Source of the DNA: AC-32 sp963736055
GTDB lineage: Bacteria; Actinomycetota; Thermoleophilia; Gaiellales; Gaiellaceae
Assembly: GCA_963736055.1 (NCBI GenBank)
Contig: CAVTNM010000008.1
Coordinates: 1,302,001 to 1,366,000, forward strand
Reading direction: 5' to 3'
DNA length: 64,000 nucleotides
Shown here: piece by piece, positions 49,772 to 57,707 of the stretch
Layout of the letters: each line of letters begins with the position of its first letter
Numbering within the stretch: the stretch's first letter is position 1
Translations under genes and position numbers: made by a program
The notes under the pieces: model-generated
The model's input: the letters and a program-made list of their open reading frames with translations, nothing else
Databases searched by the model: none
What the model was told of the DNA's origin: nothing

Positions 49772-49800
49772 GTCATTCGGGAACACTGGCGCACCCCACG
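49772..49800 (+). repeat. interspersed ~30-bp repeat, divergent copy
   Basis: GTCATTCGGGAACACTGG then CGCACCCCACG. It lies between the phosphotransferase and SnoaL-like genes. Confidence 0.55.
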
Positions 49801-49812
49801 GTCATCCCATGG

Positions 49813-49818
49813 TTGAAT
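49813..49818 (+). promoter_or_regulatory. candidate -10 box (TTGAAT)
   Basis: TTGAAT is seven bases upstream of the SnoaL-like ATG and directly after a repeat copy; no Shine-Dalgarno. Confidence 0.3.
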
Positions 49819-49825
49819 CACTGAC

Positions 49826-50227
49826 ATGAATGCCGCCTCGGCCGCGGCTCGCTGGGCTGACACGTGGTCGCAAGCATGGCCAGAGCGAGACTCGGAGGCC
49901 ATCGCGGCGTTGTATTCCGACGCCGTTGCGTACCGATCACTCGCATTCCGCGGGCCGGACTTGGGCCTGGCCGGGGTCCGCCGCTACCTCGGTCAAGAGT
50001 TTTCAGCGGAGCAGAACATTCAGTGCCGGTTTGGAGAGCCCATCGCGTCGGGCGACCGAGCCGCGGTCGAATGGTGGGCCAGCTGGACAGAGCACGGGCA
50101 GGAGGTCACGTTCGCCGGCGTAACCGCGCTGCGCTTCGACGACGAGGGCAAGGTGGTCGACCACCGTGACTACTACAACCACGTCGAGGGGCGCGAGCCG
50201 CCCTACGCAGACTGGTCGAGCGCCTGA
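49826..50227 (+). CDS. SnoaL/NTF2-like domain protein
   Basis: 133 residues with the NTF2-like cone fold pattern: WADTWSQAWPERDSEAIAALYSDAVAYRSLAF (helices and first strand), GLAGVRRYLGQEFS, RAAVEWWASWTEHGQEVTFAGVTALRFDDEGKVVDHRDYYNHVEG. Such single-domain proteins are polyketide cyclases, isomerases or ligand-binding proteins; a role cannot be assigned. A stand-alone gene between two repeat copies, typical of the units in this region. Confidence 0.75.
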   Translation: MNAASAAARWADTWSQAWPERDSEAIAALYSDAVAYRSLAFRGPDLGLAGVRRYLGQEFSAEQNIQCRFGEPIASGDRAAVEWWASWTEHGQEVTFAGVTALRFDDEGKVVDHRDYYNHVEGREPPYADWSSA

Positions 50228-50274
50228 GATAACAAGGACTCTGCCCGAGCATGCCGGGATCTCGCGCTCCATCG

Positions 50275-50308
50275 GGTGACATTCAGCGCACACTGGCCCA
50301 GGCAAGTC
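50275..50308 (+). repeat. interspersed ~30-bp repeat, copy
   Basis: GGTGACATTCAGCG then CACACTGGCCCAGGCAAGTC, between the SnoaL-like and quinone-reductase genes. Confidence 0.75.
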
Positions 50309-50398
50309 ATCTGTCACCTGCTCGCGTCGCACTCGTCTGGCGAGGTGCCAAAACGGCCCGCGCCGCATCACCCACGCCAGTAAAGTGCGCCGAACAGT

Positions 50399-51322
50399 AT
50401 GCGAGCGGCCGGGATCACAGCACTCGGCGAGCCCGTCGAGATCCTCGAGGTGGACGAGCTGGCGACGCCTACCGCAGGCGAGGTCCTCATCGACGTGGTC
50501 GCCGCCGGCATCGGCAACTGGGACGAGCTTGTCAGGATCGGCAGCTGGCAGATCGGCGGCCCGGCTCCGATGGCGCTCGGGACGGAGGCGGCCGGGACGG
50601 TCGCAGCGGTCGGCTCCGGCGTGGCCGAGCTGCGCGAGGGCGACGAGGTGATGACACATCCGCTGCCGCTCCGGCGTCACGGGACGTGGGCGGGGAGGGT
50701 GCTCGCGCCGGCGGCGACCGTCGCGGCCCGGCCGCCAGAGGCGTCATGGGAAGCCAGCGGAGCGTTTCCCATTCCGGCGCTCACTGCGGCTCAGGCACTC
50801 GACGAGGCTCTCGGGATCGAGAGCGGCGGCTGGGTCGTCGTCAACGGAGCCGGCGGAGTCACGGGTGGCCTGCTCGTCCAGCTCGCCGCGGCTCGGGGCG
50901 CCCGCGTGATCGCGACCGCGAGCGCGAAGAAGGCCGAGCGCATCCGCGACTACGGCGCGTCGGAGGTGCTCGACTACCACGGCGATTGGCCTGCGCTCGT
51001 TCGCGAGATCACCGGCGGCGGCGCGCCCAAGGCCGTCAACGCTGCCCCCGGGCAGGCGGCGACCACGTTGAAGGCGGTTGCTGACGGCGGCCGCCTCGCC
51101 ACGATCACGGGCGACCCGCCGCGAGAGGAACGGGGCGTCGCCGTATCCGACGTCTACGTCCGGCCCGATGGTCGGCAGCTTTCGGCCCTCGCGGAGCTGC
51201 TGGCCCACGGCACCCTTAGCGTGCCGATCGCGTCCGTCCGTCCGCTCGAACAGGCGGCACAAGCGCTGCGCGAGGTAGTCGCGGGAGCGGACGGCGCGAT
51301 CGTCCTGTCACTCCGAACCTAG
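50399..51322 (+). CDS. NADPH:quinone reductase-like medium-chain reductase
   Basis: 307 residues: MRAAGITALGEPVEILEVDEL, GIGNWDELVRIGSW, ALGTEAAGTVAAVGSGVAELREGDEV, the dinucleotide motif VVVNGAGGVTGGLLVQLAAARG and VRPLEQAAQALREVVAGADGAIVLSL. The zinc-ligand cysteines of alcohol dehydrogenases are absent, placing it with the zinc-free quinone oxidoreductase/enoyl reductase (zeta-crystallin) group. It reduces quinones or activated double bonds with NADPH; substrate unknown. Flanked by repeat copies on both sides (50275 and 51356). Confidence 0.82.
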   Translation: MRAAGITALGEPVEILEVDELATPTAGEVLIDVVAAGIGNWDELVRIGSWQIGGPAPMALGTEAAGTVAAVGSGVAELREGDEVMTHPLPLRRHGTWAGRVLAPAATVAARPPEASWEASGAFPIPALTAAQALDEALGIESGGWVVVNGAGGVTGGLLVQLAAARGARVIATASAKKAERIRDYGASEVLDYHGDWPALVREITGGGAPKAVNAAPGQAATTLKAVADGGRLATITGDPPREERGVAVSDVYVRPDGRQLSALAELLAHGTLSVPIASVRPLEQAAQALREVVAGADGAIVLSLRT

Positions 51323-51355
51323 CCTGGCGCCCTATGGTCGCGCCCAAGCTGCGCA

Positions 51356-51386
51356 GCTTCGGGACGAACACTGGCTCAGGCGAGCG
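51356..51386 (+). repeat. interspersed ~30-bp repeat, copy
   Basis: GCTTCGGGACGAACACTGG then CTCAGGCGAGCG; box B is well kept while box A is degraded. It lies in the gap between two convergent genes. Confidence 0.6.
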
Positions 51387-51397
51387 TGGCGCCGACC

Positions 51398-52264
51398 TTA
51401 GGTCGGTTTCACCAGCCAGGTGTACTGCTCGGCGAACTGCGCCGAGTCGGCAAGGTGGCCGCCCTCTTCATCGATCACCACCTCCGCGTTGGGCACGTTC
51501 CGTGCGAGCCATTCGCCGTGCTGGCGGGGAACGAGCACATCGGTCAGGCCGTACTTGATCCTGGTCGGAACACGGATCTCCGCGACGTCGAAGCCCCACG
51601 GCTTGGTGGTGCAGAGCATGTCGTCCACGATGCCCCAGACCCCGTTGCGGAAGGCCTCGGTCATGGCCTCCCGCATGACTTCGTGCCGCTCTGGCACGGC
51701 CAGCTGAGCCCGGTCGGCCTCCGACAGTTGCCAGTCCTCGCCGAGCACGTTGGACGGATCGTCGGCCATGCGCTCGAGCATCTCGGCGGCCTCTCGCTTG
51801 TACTCGCGGGCGAGAACCTCCTCTCCCTCCAACGCCCACTCGAACTCCCTCACGTTGAGCGGGTCCATTCCGTCGAACCAGTCGAAATCCGGCGTCTCGA
51901 ACGGCGCCACGCCCACATCACAGGCCGCTCGCGTCACCCGAGCGGGGAGACCGGCGGCCAAGGCGAGGCTGTGCGGGCCGCCGCCTGAGCCCCCGGTGAC
52001 GGCGAAGCGCTCGACTCCGAGCGCATCCGCAATCAGAGCAACATCCGACACGCAGTCCACCACCCGGCGCCCGCGATGTCGGTCAGAGCCGCCATACCCG
52101 GGGCGGTCGTACGTGATCACGCGCGCGCCAACCTTGGCGTACGCGCTTTCGTCGTAGTGACGACCGAGGCGCGAGCCGGGCGTGCCGTGAAGAGAGAAGA
52201 CTGGAAATCCCTCGAGGTCACCCCACTGCGCGACCATGAGGGTCCGCCCGTCGGTCGCCCTCAT
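51398..52264 (-). CDS. alpha/beta-fold hydrolase
   Basis: 288 residues from ATG 52264 (GTGs at 52282 and 52315 would extend it by 6 or 17 residues). FPVFSLHGTPGSRLGRHYDES carries the HGTPG oxyanion motif, FAVTGGSGGGPHSLALAAGLP the nucleophile elbow with Ser in GGSGGG, KYGLTDVLVPRQHGEWLAR the acid and DEEGGHLADSAQFAEQ the catalytic histidine. It resembles epoxide-hydrolase/proline-iminopeptidase-like hydrolases; substrate unknown. Opposite in direction to its neighbours but bracketed by same-direction repeats. Confidence 0.8.
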   Translation of the reverse strand: MRATDGRTLMVAQWGDLEGFPVFSLHGTPGSRLGRHYDESAYAKVGARVITYDRPGYGGSDRHRGRRVVDCVSDVALIADALGVERFAVTGGSGGGPHSLALAAGLPARVTRAACDVGVAPFETPDFDWFDGMDPLNVREFEWALEGEEVLAREYKREAAEMLERMADDPSNVLGEDWQLSEADRAQLAVPERHEVMREAMTEAFRNGVWGIVDDMLCTTKPWGFDVAEIRVPTRIKYGLTDVLVPRQHGEWLARNVPNAEVVIDEEGGHLADSAQFAEQYTWLVKPT

Positions 52265-52343
52265 GGCCAGCGCGTTCTCGCCCACGATCGGCAACCTATC
52301 GCAGCATTGCGGCACGCCGACCTATCGTCCTCAGCTGCGCTCT

Positions 52344-52375
52344 GGTGACATTCCCGCACGCTGGCACACGCCAGG
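52344..52375 (+). repeat. interspersed ~30-bp repeat, copy
   Basis: GGTGACATTCCCG then CACGCTGGCACACGCCAGG. Box A is perfect. It lies upstream of the minus-strand hydrolase. Confidence 0.75.
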
Positions 52376-52409
52376 CTCCCACCACCTGACTGGGAAGGAT
52401 CAGTAGGCC

Positions 52410-52427
52410 AGAACGCCTGCGCGTTCT
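52410..52427. repeat. hairpin with AGAACGC/GCGTTCT stem
   Basis: AGAACGC-CTGC-GCGTTCT in the flanking context AGGCC...AGGG, matching the flanks of the palindrome at 48871. A longer relative of that element. Confidence 0.5.
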
Positions 52428-52481
52428 AGGGCGCGTGGAACTCATCGACAAGCTCGCGCTCGCTCATCCAGACTGAACCGT

Positions 52482-52904
52482 GTGAGGCGGAGTCCAAGTC
52501 ACGCTGCAGCCCTGTTCGTTCTCGCGCTCGCCGGATGCGGGTCGAGTTCCGCACCTGACGATTCCGTCAGGCGGGACTTACTCGAAGGGATCTCCCAGAT
52601 CCGTAACACCCACGACTACAAAGACCTTCGCCCCCAGGTTGCCCGAACGATCACGAGACTTCGTCAGGATCGCGCACCAACTGCCGCGGAACGCCGAGCT
52701 AAGGGTCTCGCCATCCAGGGATTCGGCTCGACGCTAGAGGGGGTTGACAGTGAGATCGACTTCGTCGAGAACGACCGCGGCGAGATCAGAGCGGCGACGA
52801 GGGACGCAGAACGCGCTACCCGTTCGCTGAAACGCGGTGCAAGGCTTTTGCGAGCGGCCGGCCGCATCCTCGGCGTTCGCATCGGTACCATCAACGAGCT
52901 CTAG
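52482..52904 (+). CDS. secreted lipoprotein of unknown function
   Basis: 140 residues from GTG. MRRSPSHAAALFVLALAGCGSSS is a lipoprotein signal with lipobox LAGC, so the mature protein should be anchored at the outer face of the membrane from Cys19. The rest is charged and helical (DDSVRRDLLEGISQIRNTH, QVARTITRLRQDRAPTAAERRAKGLAIQGF, ATRDAERATRSLKRGARLLRAAGR). No domain recognised. Lies between two repeat copies. Confidence 0.62.
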   Translation: MRRSPSHAAALFVLALAGCGSSSAPDDSVRRDLLEGISQIRNTHDYKDLRPQVARTITRLRQDRAPTAAERRAKGLAIQGFGSTLEGVDSEIDFVENDRGEIRAATRDAERATRSLKRGARLLRAAGRILGVRIGTINEL

Positions 52905-52946
52905 TTGGCGGCAGCTGTGCGGGACGGATCTGTCATGCGCAGGCCG

Positions 52947-52978
52947 GGTGACATTCCCGCATGCTGGCCCAGTCGAGG
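52947..52978 (+). repeat. interspersed ~30-bp repeat, copy
   Basis: GGTGACATTCCCG then CATGCTGGCCCAGTCGAGG. The ATG inside box B opens a frame running into the GNAT gene, so the repeat could supply an alternative start. Confidence 0.78.
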
Positions 52979-53041
52979 GTGGAACTCGACCCCGTCCCAG
53001 TTCTGGTTCTTCTGATACCCGGCGGCTGGATCGACGAAGAT

Positions 53042-53512
53042 GTGCGTGTGGTTGAGGGGCCGTTTGTCCCGTCCGGCTTCGTCGTCCCGCTCGCTCTCGC
53101 GACGGAGCAATTCAGGCTCGAACCACTCGCGCCGCAACACAACGACTCCGACTATGAGGCGTGGTCGTCGTCCGTAAAGCACATCCACATGACGCCCGGC
53201 TGGGAGACGAGCTCTTGGCCCGACGACCGCAGCCTGGTGGACAACCTGCGCGACCTGCAAGCGCACGCCGACGACTTCGAGAAGAGGGCAGGCTTTACCT
53301 ACACCGTCCTCGATCCTGCGACCGCCGACGTGATCGGCTGCGTGTACATCTATCCCGACGAGAGCGAGCAGCACGACGCGCGTGTGCTCTCATGGGTGCG
53401 GGCGAGCCGCCCCGAGCTCGACGTGCAGCTTTGGCAGGCCGTCACAGCCTGGCTCGCGGACGAGTGGCCGTTCGAGCGTGTTGCTTACGCCGAGCGCACC
53501 GACGGCGCCTGA
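53042..53512 (+). CDS. GNAT-like acetyltransferase family protein
   Basis: 156 residues from GTG 53042; the frame is open back to an ATG at 52961 inside the repeat. PLALATEQFRLEPLAPQHNDSDYEAWSSSVKHI is the N-terminal strand-helix of the RimJ-like GNAT group, FTYTVLDPATADVIGCVYIYP the central strands and HDARVLSWVRASRPELDVQLWQAVTAWLADEWPFERVAYAERT the acetyl-CoA-binding region in degenerate form. The usual QxxGxG/A pyrophosphate loop is not evident, so activity is uncertain. A repeat copy overlaps its stop. Confidence 0.62.
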   Translation: MRVVEGPFVPSGFVVPLALATEQFRLEPLAPQHNDSDYEAWSSSVKHIHMTPGWETSSWPDDRSLVDNLRDLQAHADDFEKRAGFTYTVLDPATADVIGCVYIYPDESEQHDARVLSWVRASRPELDVQLWQAVTAWLADEWPFERVAYAERTDGA

Positions 53513-53540
53513 CGCCCCCGCACACTCGCCCAGCCCTCGC
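53511..53540 (+). repeat. interspersed ~30-bp repeat, divergent copy
   Basis: GACGCCCCCG then CACACTCGCCCAGCCCTCGC, starting at the stop codon of the GNAT-like gene. Confidence 0.5.
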
Positions 53541-53555
53541 TTGCTGTGCCCCGGA

Positions 53556-53574
53556 ATGTCCCTTGACGGGACAT
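53556..53574. repeat. small hairpin ATGTCCC/GGGACAT
   Basis: 7-bp perfect stem, loop TTGAC, 16 bp after a repeat copy. Its left arm GGAATGTCC is the reverse complement of part of box A (GACATTCC). It may act as terminator of the GNAT-like gene. Confidence 0.4.
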
Positions 53575-53660
53575 GGTGAGCGAGTTATAGCTCGCGTCCT
53601 ACCGGGTCAAGGTGGCGTGGGACCCACCTGCAGGCCATCGCCAAGAAAGGGGTAGTAGGG

Positions 53661-54386
53661 GTGACTCTCGATCAGAAAAGGGCGCGTGTCTTCGGCGTGC
53701 TCTTCCTTGTCACGTTCATCACGTCGATTCCCGCGGTGTTGCTGTACCAGCCGGTGCTCGACGATCCCATCGGCTACATCGCGAGCGCCGGGCACAACAA
53801 CCAGATCTTGTTCGGAGCCCTCCTCGAGCTGTTGCTGATCATCGCGAACATCGGCACCGCAGTCGTGATCTTCCCGATCGTCAAGCGACAGAGCGAGGAG
53901 CTCGCGCTCGGGTATGTGACCGCCCGCCTTTTCGAGTGCACGTTCATCCTCGTCGGCATCGTCGCTGTTCTGGGGATCGTCACGTTGCAGAAGGAAGCTG
54001 CGGGGGCGGCCGAAGGCTCGGTCGCCTACACCCTCGCTGCGATCAAGGACTGGACGTTCCTTCTCGGGCCGGGCTGGGTCGTCGGCTGGGGGAACGGGCT
54101 GATCCTCGGGTACCTGATGTACAGCTCGGGGTTGGTGCCGCGAAAGATGGCGTGGCTCGGCCTCGTCGGCGGACCGCTCATCATCGTCTCGGGCACCCTC
54201 GTCATGTTCGGCGTCGCCGACGTCGGCGGCCCCCTCCAGGGCATCGCGACGATCCCCGAGTTCCTGTGGGAGCTGTCGCTCGGCATCTACTGCTCGGTGA
54301 AGGGCTTTAAGCCGTCGTCCCCGATCCTTCGAGCCGACAGTCGCGCGGATCGCGCAGCTGCGATGCCCGCCGCGTCGCCCGCGTAG
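53661..54386 (+). CDS. DUF4386 integral membrane protein
   Basis: 241 residues from GTG, with AAAGGGGTAG upstream. Six hydrophobic segments: ARVFGVLFLVTFITSIPAVLL, ILFGALLELLLIIANIGTAVVIFPIV, ARLFECTFILVGIVAVLGIV, WVVGWGNGLILGYLMYSSGL, MAWLGLVGGPLIIVSGTLVMFG and IPEFLWELSLGIYCSVKGF. The pattern (E-LLLxIxNIGTAV-LFPI, RxxECxFI) is that of DUF4386, a membrane family of unknown function widespread in Actinobacteria. It follows a repeat copy and a small hairpin. Confidence 0.82.
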   Translation: MTLDQKRARVFGVLFLVTFITSIPAVLLYQPVLDDPIGYIASAGHNNQILFGALLELLLIIANIGTAVVIFPIVKRQSEELALGYVTARLFECTFILVGIVAVLGIVTLQKEAAGAAEGSVAYTLAAIKDWTFLLGPGWVVGWGNGLILGYLMYSSGLVPRKMAWLGLVGGPLIIVSGTLVMFGVADVGGPLQGIATIPEFLWELSLGIYCSVKGFKPSSPILRADSRADRAAAMPAASPA

Positions 54387-54471
54387 AGCACGCCTGATCT
54401 TCCTGCGAGGCGCTCGACGGCGGCTACGATCGACGGGTTCGCAACGACCCGCGCTAGTCGGAGGTGATCGG

Positions 54472-55110
54472 ATGAACGACAACCCGAACTCGCAGGTCGC
54501 GCGCCTCGACGACATCGAGCGGCGCGGCAGAAGCATCCCGGTGCGCGAGCACTTCGGGATCCACGGATTCGGAATCAATGCCTACACGCCTACCGAGGAC
54601 GGCACGCTGATCACCGAGCACGACGAGTCCGGGTCGAGCCAGGAAGAGCTCTACATCGTGCTCGACGGGAAGGCGACCTTCGAGGTGGACGGTGAGACCT
54701 TCGAGGCGCCTGCCGGGACGTTCGTGTCCGTTCGGCCGGAGTCACGGCGGAAGGCGACCGGGGAAGGAACCGTCCTCGCCCTCGGCGCAACACCCGGCGA
54801 GGCGTACCAGGCGATCGACTGGGGTGACGCCTGGCCGTTCCACAGCGAGTCGATGACCGCGTACGGCGAGCAGCGCTACGCCGACGCGCTCGACGCGGTC
54901 CGCCGTGGGCTCGAGCACTTCCCGGACAACGCGGGCCTCAATTTCAACTACGCGTGCTTCTCAACGCTCGCAGGCGACATCGACGACGAGACGTTCAGCC
55001 ACCTCCGGCGGTCCGTCGAGCTGTTCCCGCCGTTCCGCAAGCAGGCGCGAGGGGACGAAGACCTCGCCGCAGTACGCGACGACCCGCGGTTCGAGGAGGC
55101 TCTTCGCTGA
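54472..55110 (+). CDS. cupin plus TPR-like helical domain protein
   Basis: 212 residues with GGAGGTGAT before the ATG. Residues about 30-105 form a cupin barrel (HDESGSSQEELYIVLDGKATFEVDGETFEAPAGTFVSV), where EELYIVL and the preceding His are metal-type positions; residues about 120-210 are helical repeats (AYGEQRYADALDAVRRGLEHFPDNAGLNFNYACFST, RSVELFPPFRKQARGDEDLAAVRDDPRFEEAL) as in TPR proteins. The fusion suggests a sensor or binding protein. Function unknown. Confidence 0.75.
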   Translation: MNDNPNSQVARLDDIERRGRSIPVREHFGIHGFGINAYTPTEDGTLITEHDESGSSQEELYIVLDGKATFEVDGETFEAPAGTFVSVRPESRRKATGEGTVLALGATPGEAYQAIDWGDAWPFHSESMTAYGEQRYADALDAVRRGLEHFPDNAGLNFNYACFSTLAGDIDDETFSHLRRSVELFPPFRKQARGDEDLAAVRDDPRFEEALR

Positions 55111-55194
55111 GCGCGTAAGCCGCTCCCCGCACTCCTGTGACAGCGACCGGGCGAATCCGGAAAGCCCGGCGGGCGCAGGACCCGCCCGGCTTCT

Positions 55195-55224
55195 GGTGAC
55201 ATTCCCGCACGCTGGTCCAGACGG
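55195..55224 (+). repeat. interspersed ~30-bp repeat, copy
   Basis: GGTGACATTCCCG then CACGCTGGTCCAGACGG, in the gap between two cupin genes. Confidence 0.75.
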
Positions 55225-55264
55225 CATGATCTCCTCGCCGGCACCCGATCGAGACGGAGGAGCT

Positions 55265-55735
55265 ATGCGCCGCCTGAACTTCCTCGAAGACGAGCCCTGG
55301 GATGAAGTCGACGACGATCACGGGATGCGCCGCCGCTGGTTTGGGCACCCACTGGGGACGGACATGCTCGGCGCGTCTCTGACCGAGCTTCTGCCTGGAT
55401 CTCCAGGAGATCGCTTGCACATGCACTACGGCTTGGAAGAAATGTTCTTCGTCCTCAGCGGAACGCCGACCGTTCGCACTCCGGAAGGGGAGGAGCAGCT
55501 CGCGCCTGGAGAGGTGGTCTACTTCCCCGAAGGGCCGGACGGGCTGCACGCGTTCTCGAATCCAACGGATGAGCCGGCGCGCGTGCTGGGGATCTCGAGC
55601 AAGCGCTTCCCTGACGTGGTCGCCTACCCCGAGCAGGGGGTTGCCTGGGTGGCGACGCGCCATCCAGAGCGTCGAGTGCCAGAGGGCGGTGACGAAGGAA
55701 TCATCGCTCGCTTCGACCTGCCCAGCGGAGAGTGA
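55265..55735 (+). CDS. cupin-domain protein
   Basis: 156 residues from ATG with CGGAGGAG upstream. The cupin barrel carries the two conserved boxes: GDRLHMHYGLEEMFFVLSGTPTVRTPEGE (HxHxxxEE metal site) and LAPGEVVYFPEGPDGLHAFSNPTDEPARVL (second His). C-terminal GVAWVATRHPERRVPEGGDEGIIARFDLP is outside the barrel. Intact metal ligands suggest an enzyme or metal-dependent sugar/ligand binder; substrate unknown. Follows a repeat copy by 40 bp. Confidence 0.8.
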   Translation: MRRLNFLEDEPWDEVDDDHGMRRRWFGHPLGTDMLGASLTELLPGSPGDRLHMHYGLEEMFFVLSGTPTVRTPEGEEQLAPGEVVYFPEGPDGLHAFSNPTDEPARVLGISSKRFPDVVAYPEQGVAWVATRHPERRVPEGGDEGIIARFDLPSGE

Positions 55736-55875
55736 TGCGGTCGCCATCGAGGCGAATGCGACCTAATCCGCACGGTCGGACCTCGCTCCACCCGTTGCAG
55801 AACGGTTACGCGACCGTCTCCTGGCTGTAGCTCGGGGGTCGCAGGATAGGTGTGTCCCCGAAAAGGAGGCACCAA

Positions 55876-56331
55876 ATGAAGCCCTCGCTCCTTATCTTCA
55901 GCGCCGTCGCTACCGTGATCGCGGCGGTGGTCGCATCGTCGTCGATGGCCGGCCGCTCCGGCGCAGTCCTGCCGGGTTTCCGCTCGCCGTCCGGGAACAT
56001 CAAGTGCTACTACAACCCGAACGGACTCTCGTCGCGTGGCTTCTCGCCGGCGCTCAGGTGCTCGCTCGACCATGCCGATTACGCCATGAGGCTTCAGCAT
56101 CGCTGCGAGGTCGGCGACTGGCACGGCTTCACGCTCACGCCGACGAGGAAGCCGCTGCTCTTCTGTCCCGGCGGCGCCTCCGGTGACCACCCCGTCTACA
56201 GAACTCTCGCGTATGGCAAGAGTTGGCAGCGCGGGCCGTTCACCTGCACCTCCCGCGTAACCGGCGTGACCTGCCGCAACCGGACTGGCCACGGCCTGTT
56301 CATCTCCCGCCAGACCTACAGCAGCTGGTAG
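55876..56331 (+). CDS. secreted DUF6636-like protein
   Basis: 151 residues; AAAAGGAGG precedes the ATG. MKPSLLIFSAVATVIAAVVASSSMAG is a Sec signal peptide. The mature part has FRSPSGNIKCYYNP, ALRCSLDH, HRCEVGDWHGFTL, LLFCPGG, FTCTSRVTGVTCRNRTGHGLFISRQTY: six cysteines that likely form disulfides, in the order of the DUF6636 family of small actinobacterial exported proteins. Role unknown. A terminator hairpin follows 23 bp after the stop. Confidence 0.72.
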   Translation: MKPSLLIFSAVATVIAAVVASSSMAGRSGAVLPGFRSPSGNIKCYYNPNGLSSRGFSPALRCSLDHADYAMRLQHRCEVGDWHGFTLTPTRKPLLFCPGGASGDHPVYRTLAYGKSWQRGPFTCTSRVTGVTCRNRTGHGLFISRQTYSSW

Positions 56332-56354
56332 CAGTCCGCTGGCGGGTTCCCTTC

Positions 56355-56380
56355 TGAGAGCGTCCTCCGGGGCGCTCTCA
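56355..56380. terminator. bidirectional terminator hairpin
   Basis: TGAGAGCG / CGCTCTCA, 8-bp perfect stem with 10-nt loop, in the 67-bp gap between the convergent secreted-protein and DUF1801 genes. Confidence 0.65.
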
Positions 56381-56398
56381 TTCGTCCGACGGCCATTC

Positions 56399-56890
56399 TC
56401 AGCCCACCGCCTTCTTCACGAGCGCGCCGAGTCGTGCCTCGTCGGCGGCGGTCAACTTCTCCAGCGCGAAGGCGGTCGGCCACATGGTGCCTTCGTCGAG
56501 GTTCGCCTTGTCGCTGAAGCCGAAGGTTGCGTACCTCGTCTTGAACTTCTGCGCGCTCTGGAAGAAGCAGACGACCTTGCCGTCCATGGCGTACGCGGGC
56601 ATCCCGTACCAGGTTCTCGGCGAGAGGGCCGGCGCGCTGGCCTTGACGATGGCGTGGAGTCGCTTGGCCATCGCGCGATCCGGTTCCGGCATGTCGGCGA
56701 TCTTCGCGAGCACGTCGCGTTCCCCGTCGGCCTTGCCCGCACGTCCTCCGCGACGCGAGGCCGCCTTGAGCTCTTGGGCGCGCTCCTTCATCGCGGCTCG
56801 TTCCTCGTCCGTGAATCGCTGGGACGCGTTGCCGGTAGCGGTCGTAGCGGACGTCTTCGTGCTCTTCTTTGCAAGTTTCCTGTCAGCCAT
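56399..56890 (-). CDS. DUF1801 (YdhG-like) protein
   Basis: 163 residues. A low-complexity basic/Thr-rich leader (MADRKLAKKSTKTSATTATG) is followed by a helical linker ERAAMKERAQELKAASRRGG and the DUF1801 domain: MAKRLHAIVKASAPALSPRTWYGMPAYAMDGKVVCFF, KFKTRYATFGFSDKANLDEG, WPTAFALEKLTAADEARLGALVKKA. The family is used as a helix-grip fold of unknown function. Its ATG lies within the MOSC 3' end (8-bp overlap), so the two are co-translated. Confidence 0.8.
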   Translation of the reverse strand: MADRKLAKKSTKTSATTATGNASQRFTDEERAAMKERAQELKAASRRGGRAGKADGERDVLAKIADMPEPDRAMAKRLHAIVKASAPALSPRTWYGMPAYAMDGKVVCFFQSAQKFKTRYATFGFSDKANLDEGTMWPTAFALEKLTAADEARLGALVKKAVG

Positions 56891-57674
56891 CGCAAAGCAC
56901 CTCCTTCAGAGCTTCGACGGAATCGCCGAGGCGCACACGGCCGGGTTCGGCGACGGCCGCGTACACGCCGAACGGCAGCGGCTCGGTAGTCGGGACGTCG
57001 CGGCGATAGGCCGCGAGCGCCTTCAGCGTGTCGAGGTCGGGCTCTCCCGTTTCCGGATGCTGCGTCGTTACCGCACAGCGGCCGACGTTGCCCTGTGGCA
57101 CGACGACGGCCTGCCCGATTCGAACCCGACGGCCGAGCCACTCGTCCTCCTCGTGTTCCGCCAGGCCGTCGACGCCGAAGTTCATCCGGAAGCGACGGCC
57201 ATCGACGCCGTCGACGCCGAGGAGGCGCGCGATTGCGCGCAGCGAGCCGGTGCCGAGGAGCGTCGCCGCGCCGCTGCGCATGCGATCCGTGGCCGGGCCG
57301 GGAGGCCGGACAAGCCGGAGGTCACGGCCGGCGAAGTCGGAGACTGCTTCGCTCCACGGTCCCTCGACGACGCGGACTTGAACGGATGCGCCCCAAAATT
57401 GCGCGTCGAGCGCTCCGTCGAGCTGGACGTGCTGAGAGAGGGTCGTACCGTCCGGAAACGCAAGCGTGAGCACGTCGGCCTCATCGTCGTAGCGCGGCAC
57501 GATCTGCTGGAGGACGCCGAGGCCCTTGCTGTTCACGAGCCGGTCGTTCTCGTCGACGAGGAAGAACTGTCGATCCCCCGCCACTCCGGCCTCAGTCAGT
57601 TCGCACTCGTCGAGCTGGCGGAGCGCGAGACCCTTGACAGGGCAGTGCGAGATCCAGGCGACGCGACCGCTCAC
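56883..57674 (-). CDS. MOSC-domain protein
   Basis: 263 residues from GTG: N-terminal MOSC_N beta barrel (RVAWISHCPVKGLALRQLDE, AGDRQFFLVDENDRLVNSKGLGVL) and C-terminal MOSC domain (RRFRMNFGVDGLAEHEEDEWLGRRVRIGQAVV, GRCAVTTQHPETGEPDLDTLKAL). The Cys in GRCAVTTQ is the conserved MOSC cysteine that handles sulfur or binds molybdenum cofactor. Relatives include YiiM and mARC-type reductases, which reduce N-hydroxylated compounds; an attached ferredoxin domain is absent. Two-gene operon with DUF1801. Confidence 0.85.
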   Translation of the reverse strand: MSGRVAWISHCPVKGLALRQLDECELTEAGVAGDRQFFLVDENDRLVNSKGLGVLQQIVPRYDDEADVLTLAFPDGTTLSQHVQLDGALDAQFWGASVQVRVVEGPWSEAVSDFAGRDLRLVRPPGPATDRMRSGAATLLGTGSLRAIARLLGVDGVDGRRFRMNFGVDGLAEHEEDEWLGRRVRIGQAVVVPQGNVGRCAVTTQHPETGEPDLDTLKALAAYRRDVPTTEPLPFGVYAAVAEPGRVRLGDSVEALKEVLCDG

Positions 57675-57707
57675 GCGTCGAAACCTACCTAGGGCCGTGT
57701 CGAATGG

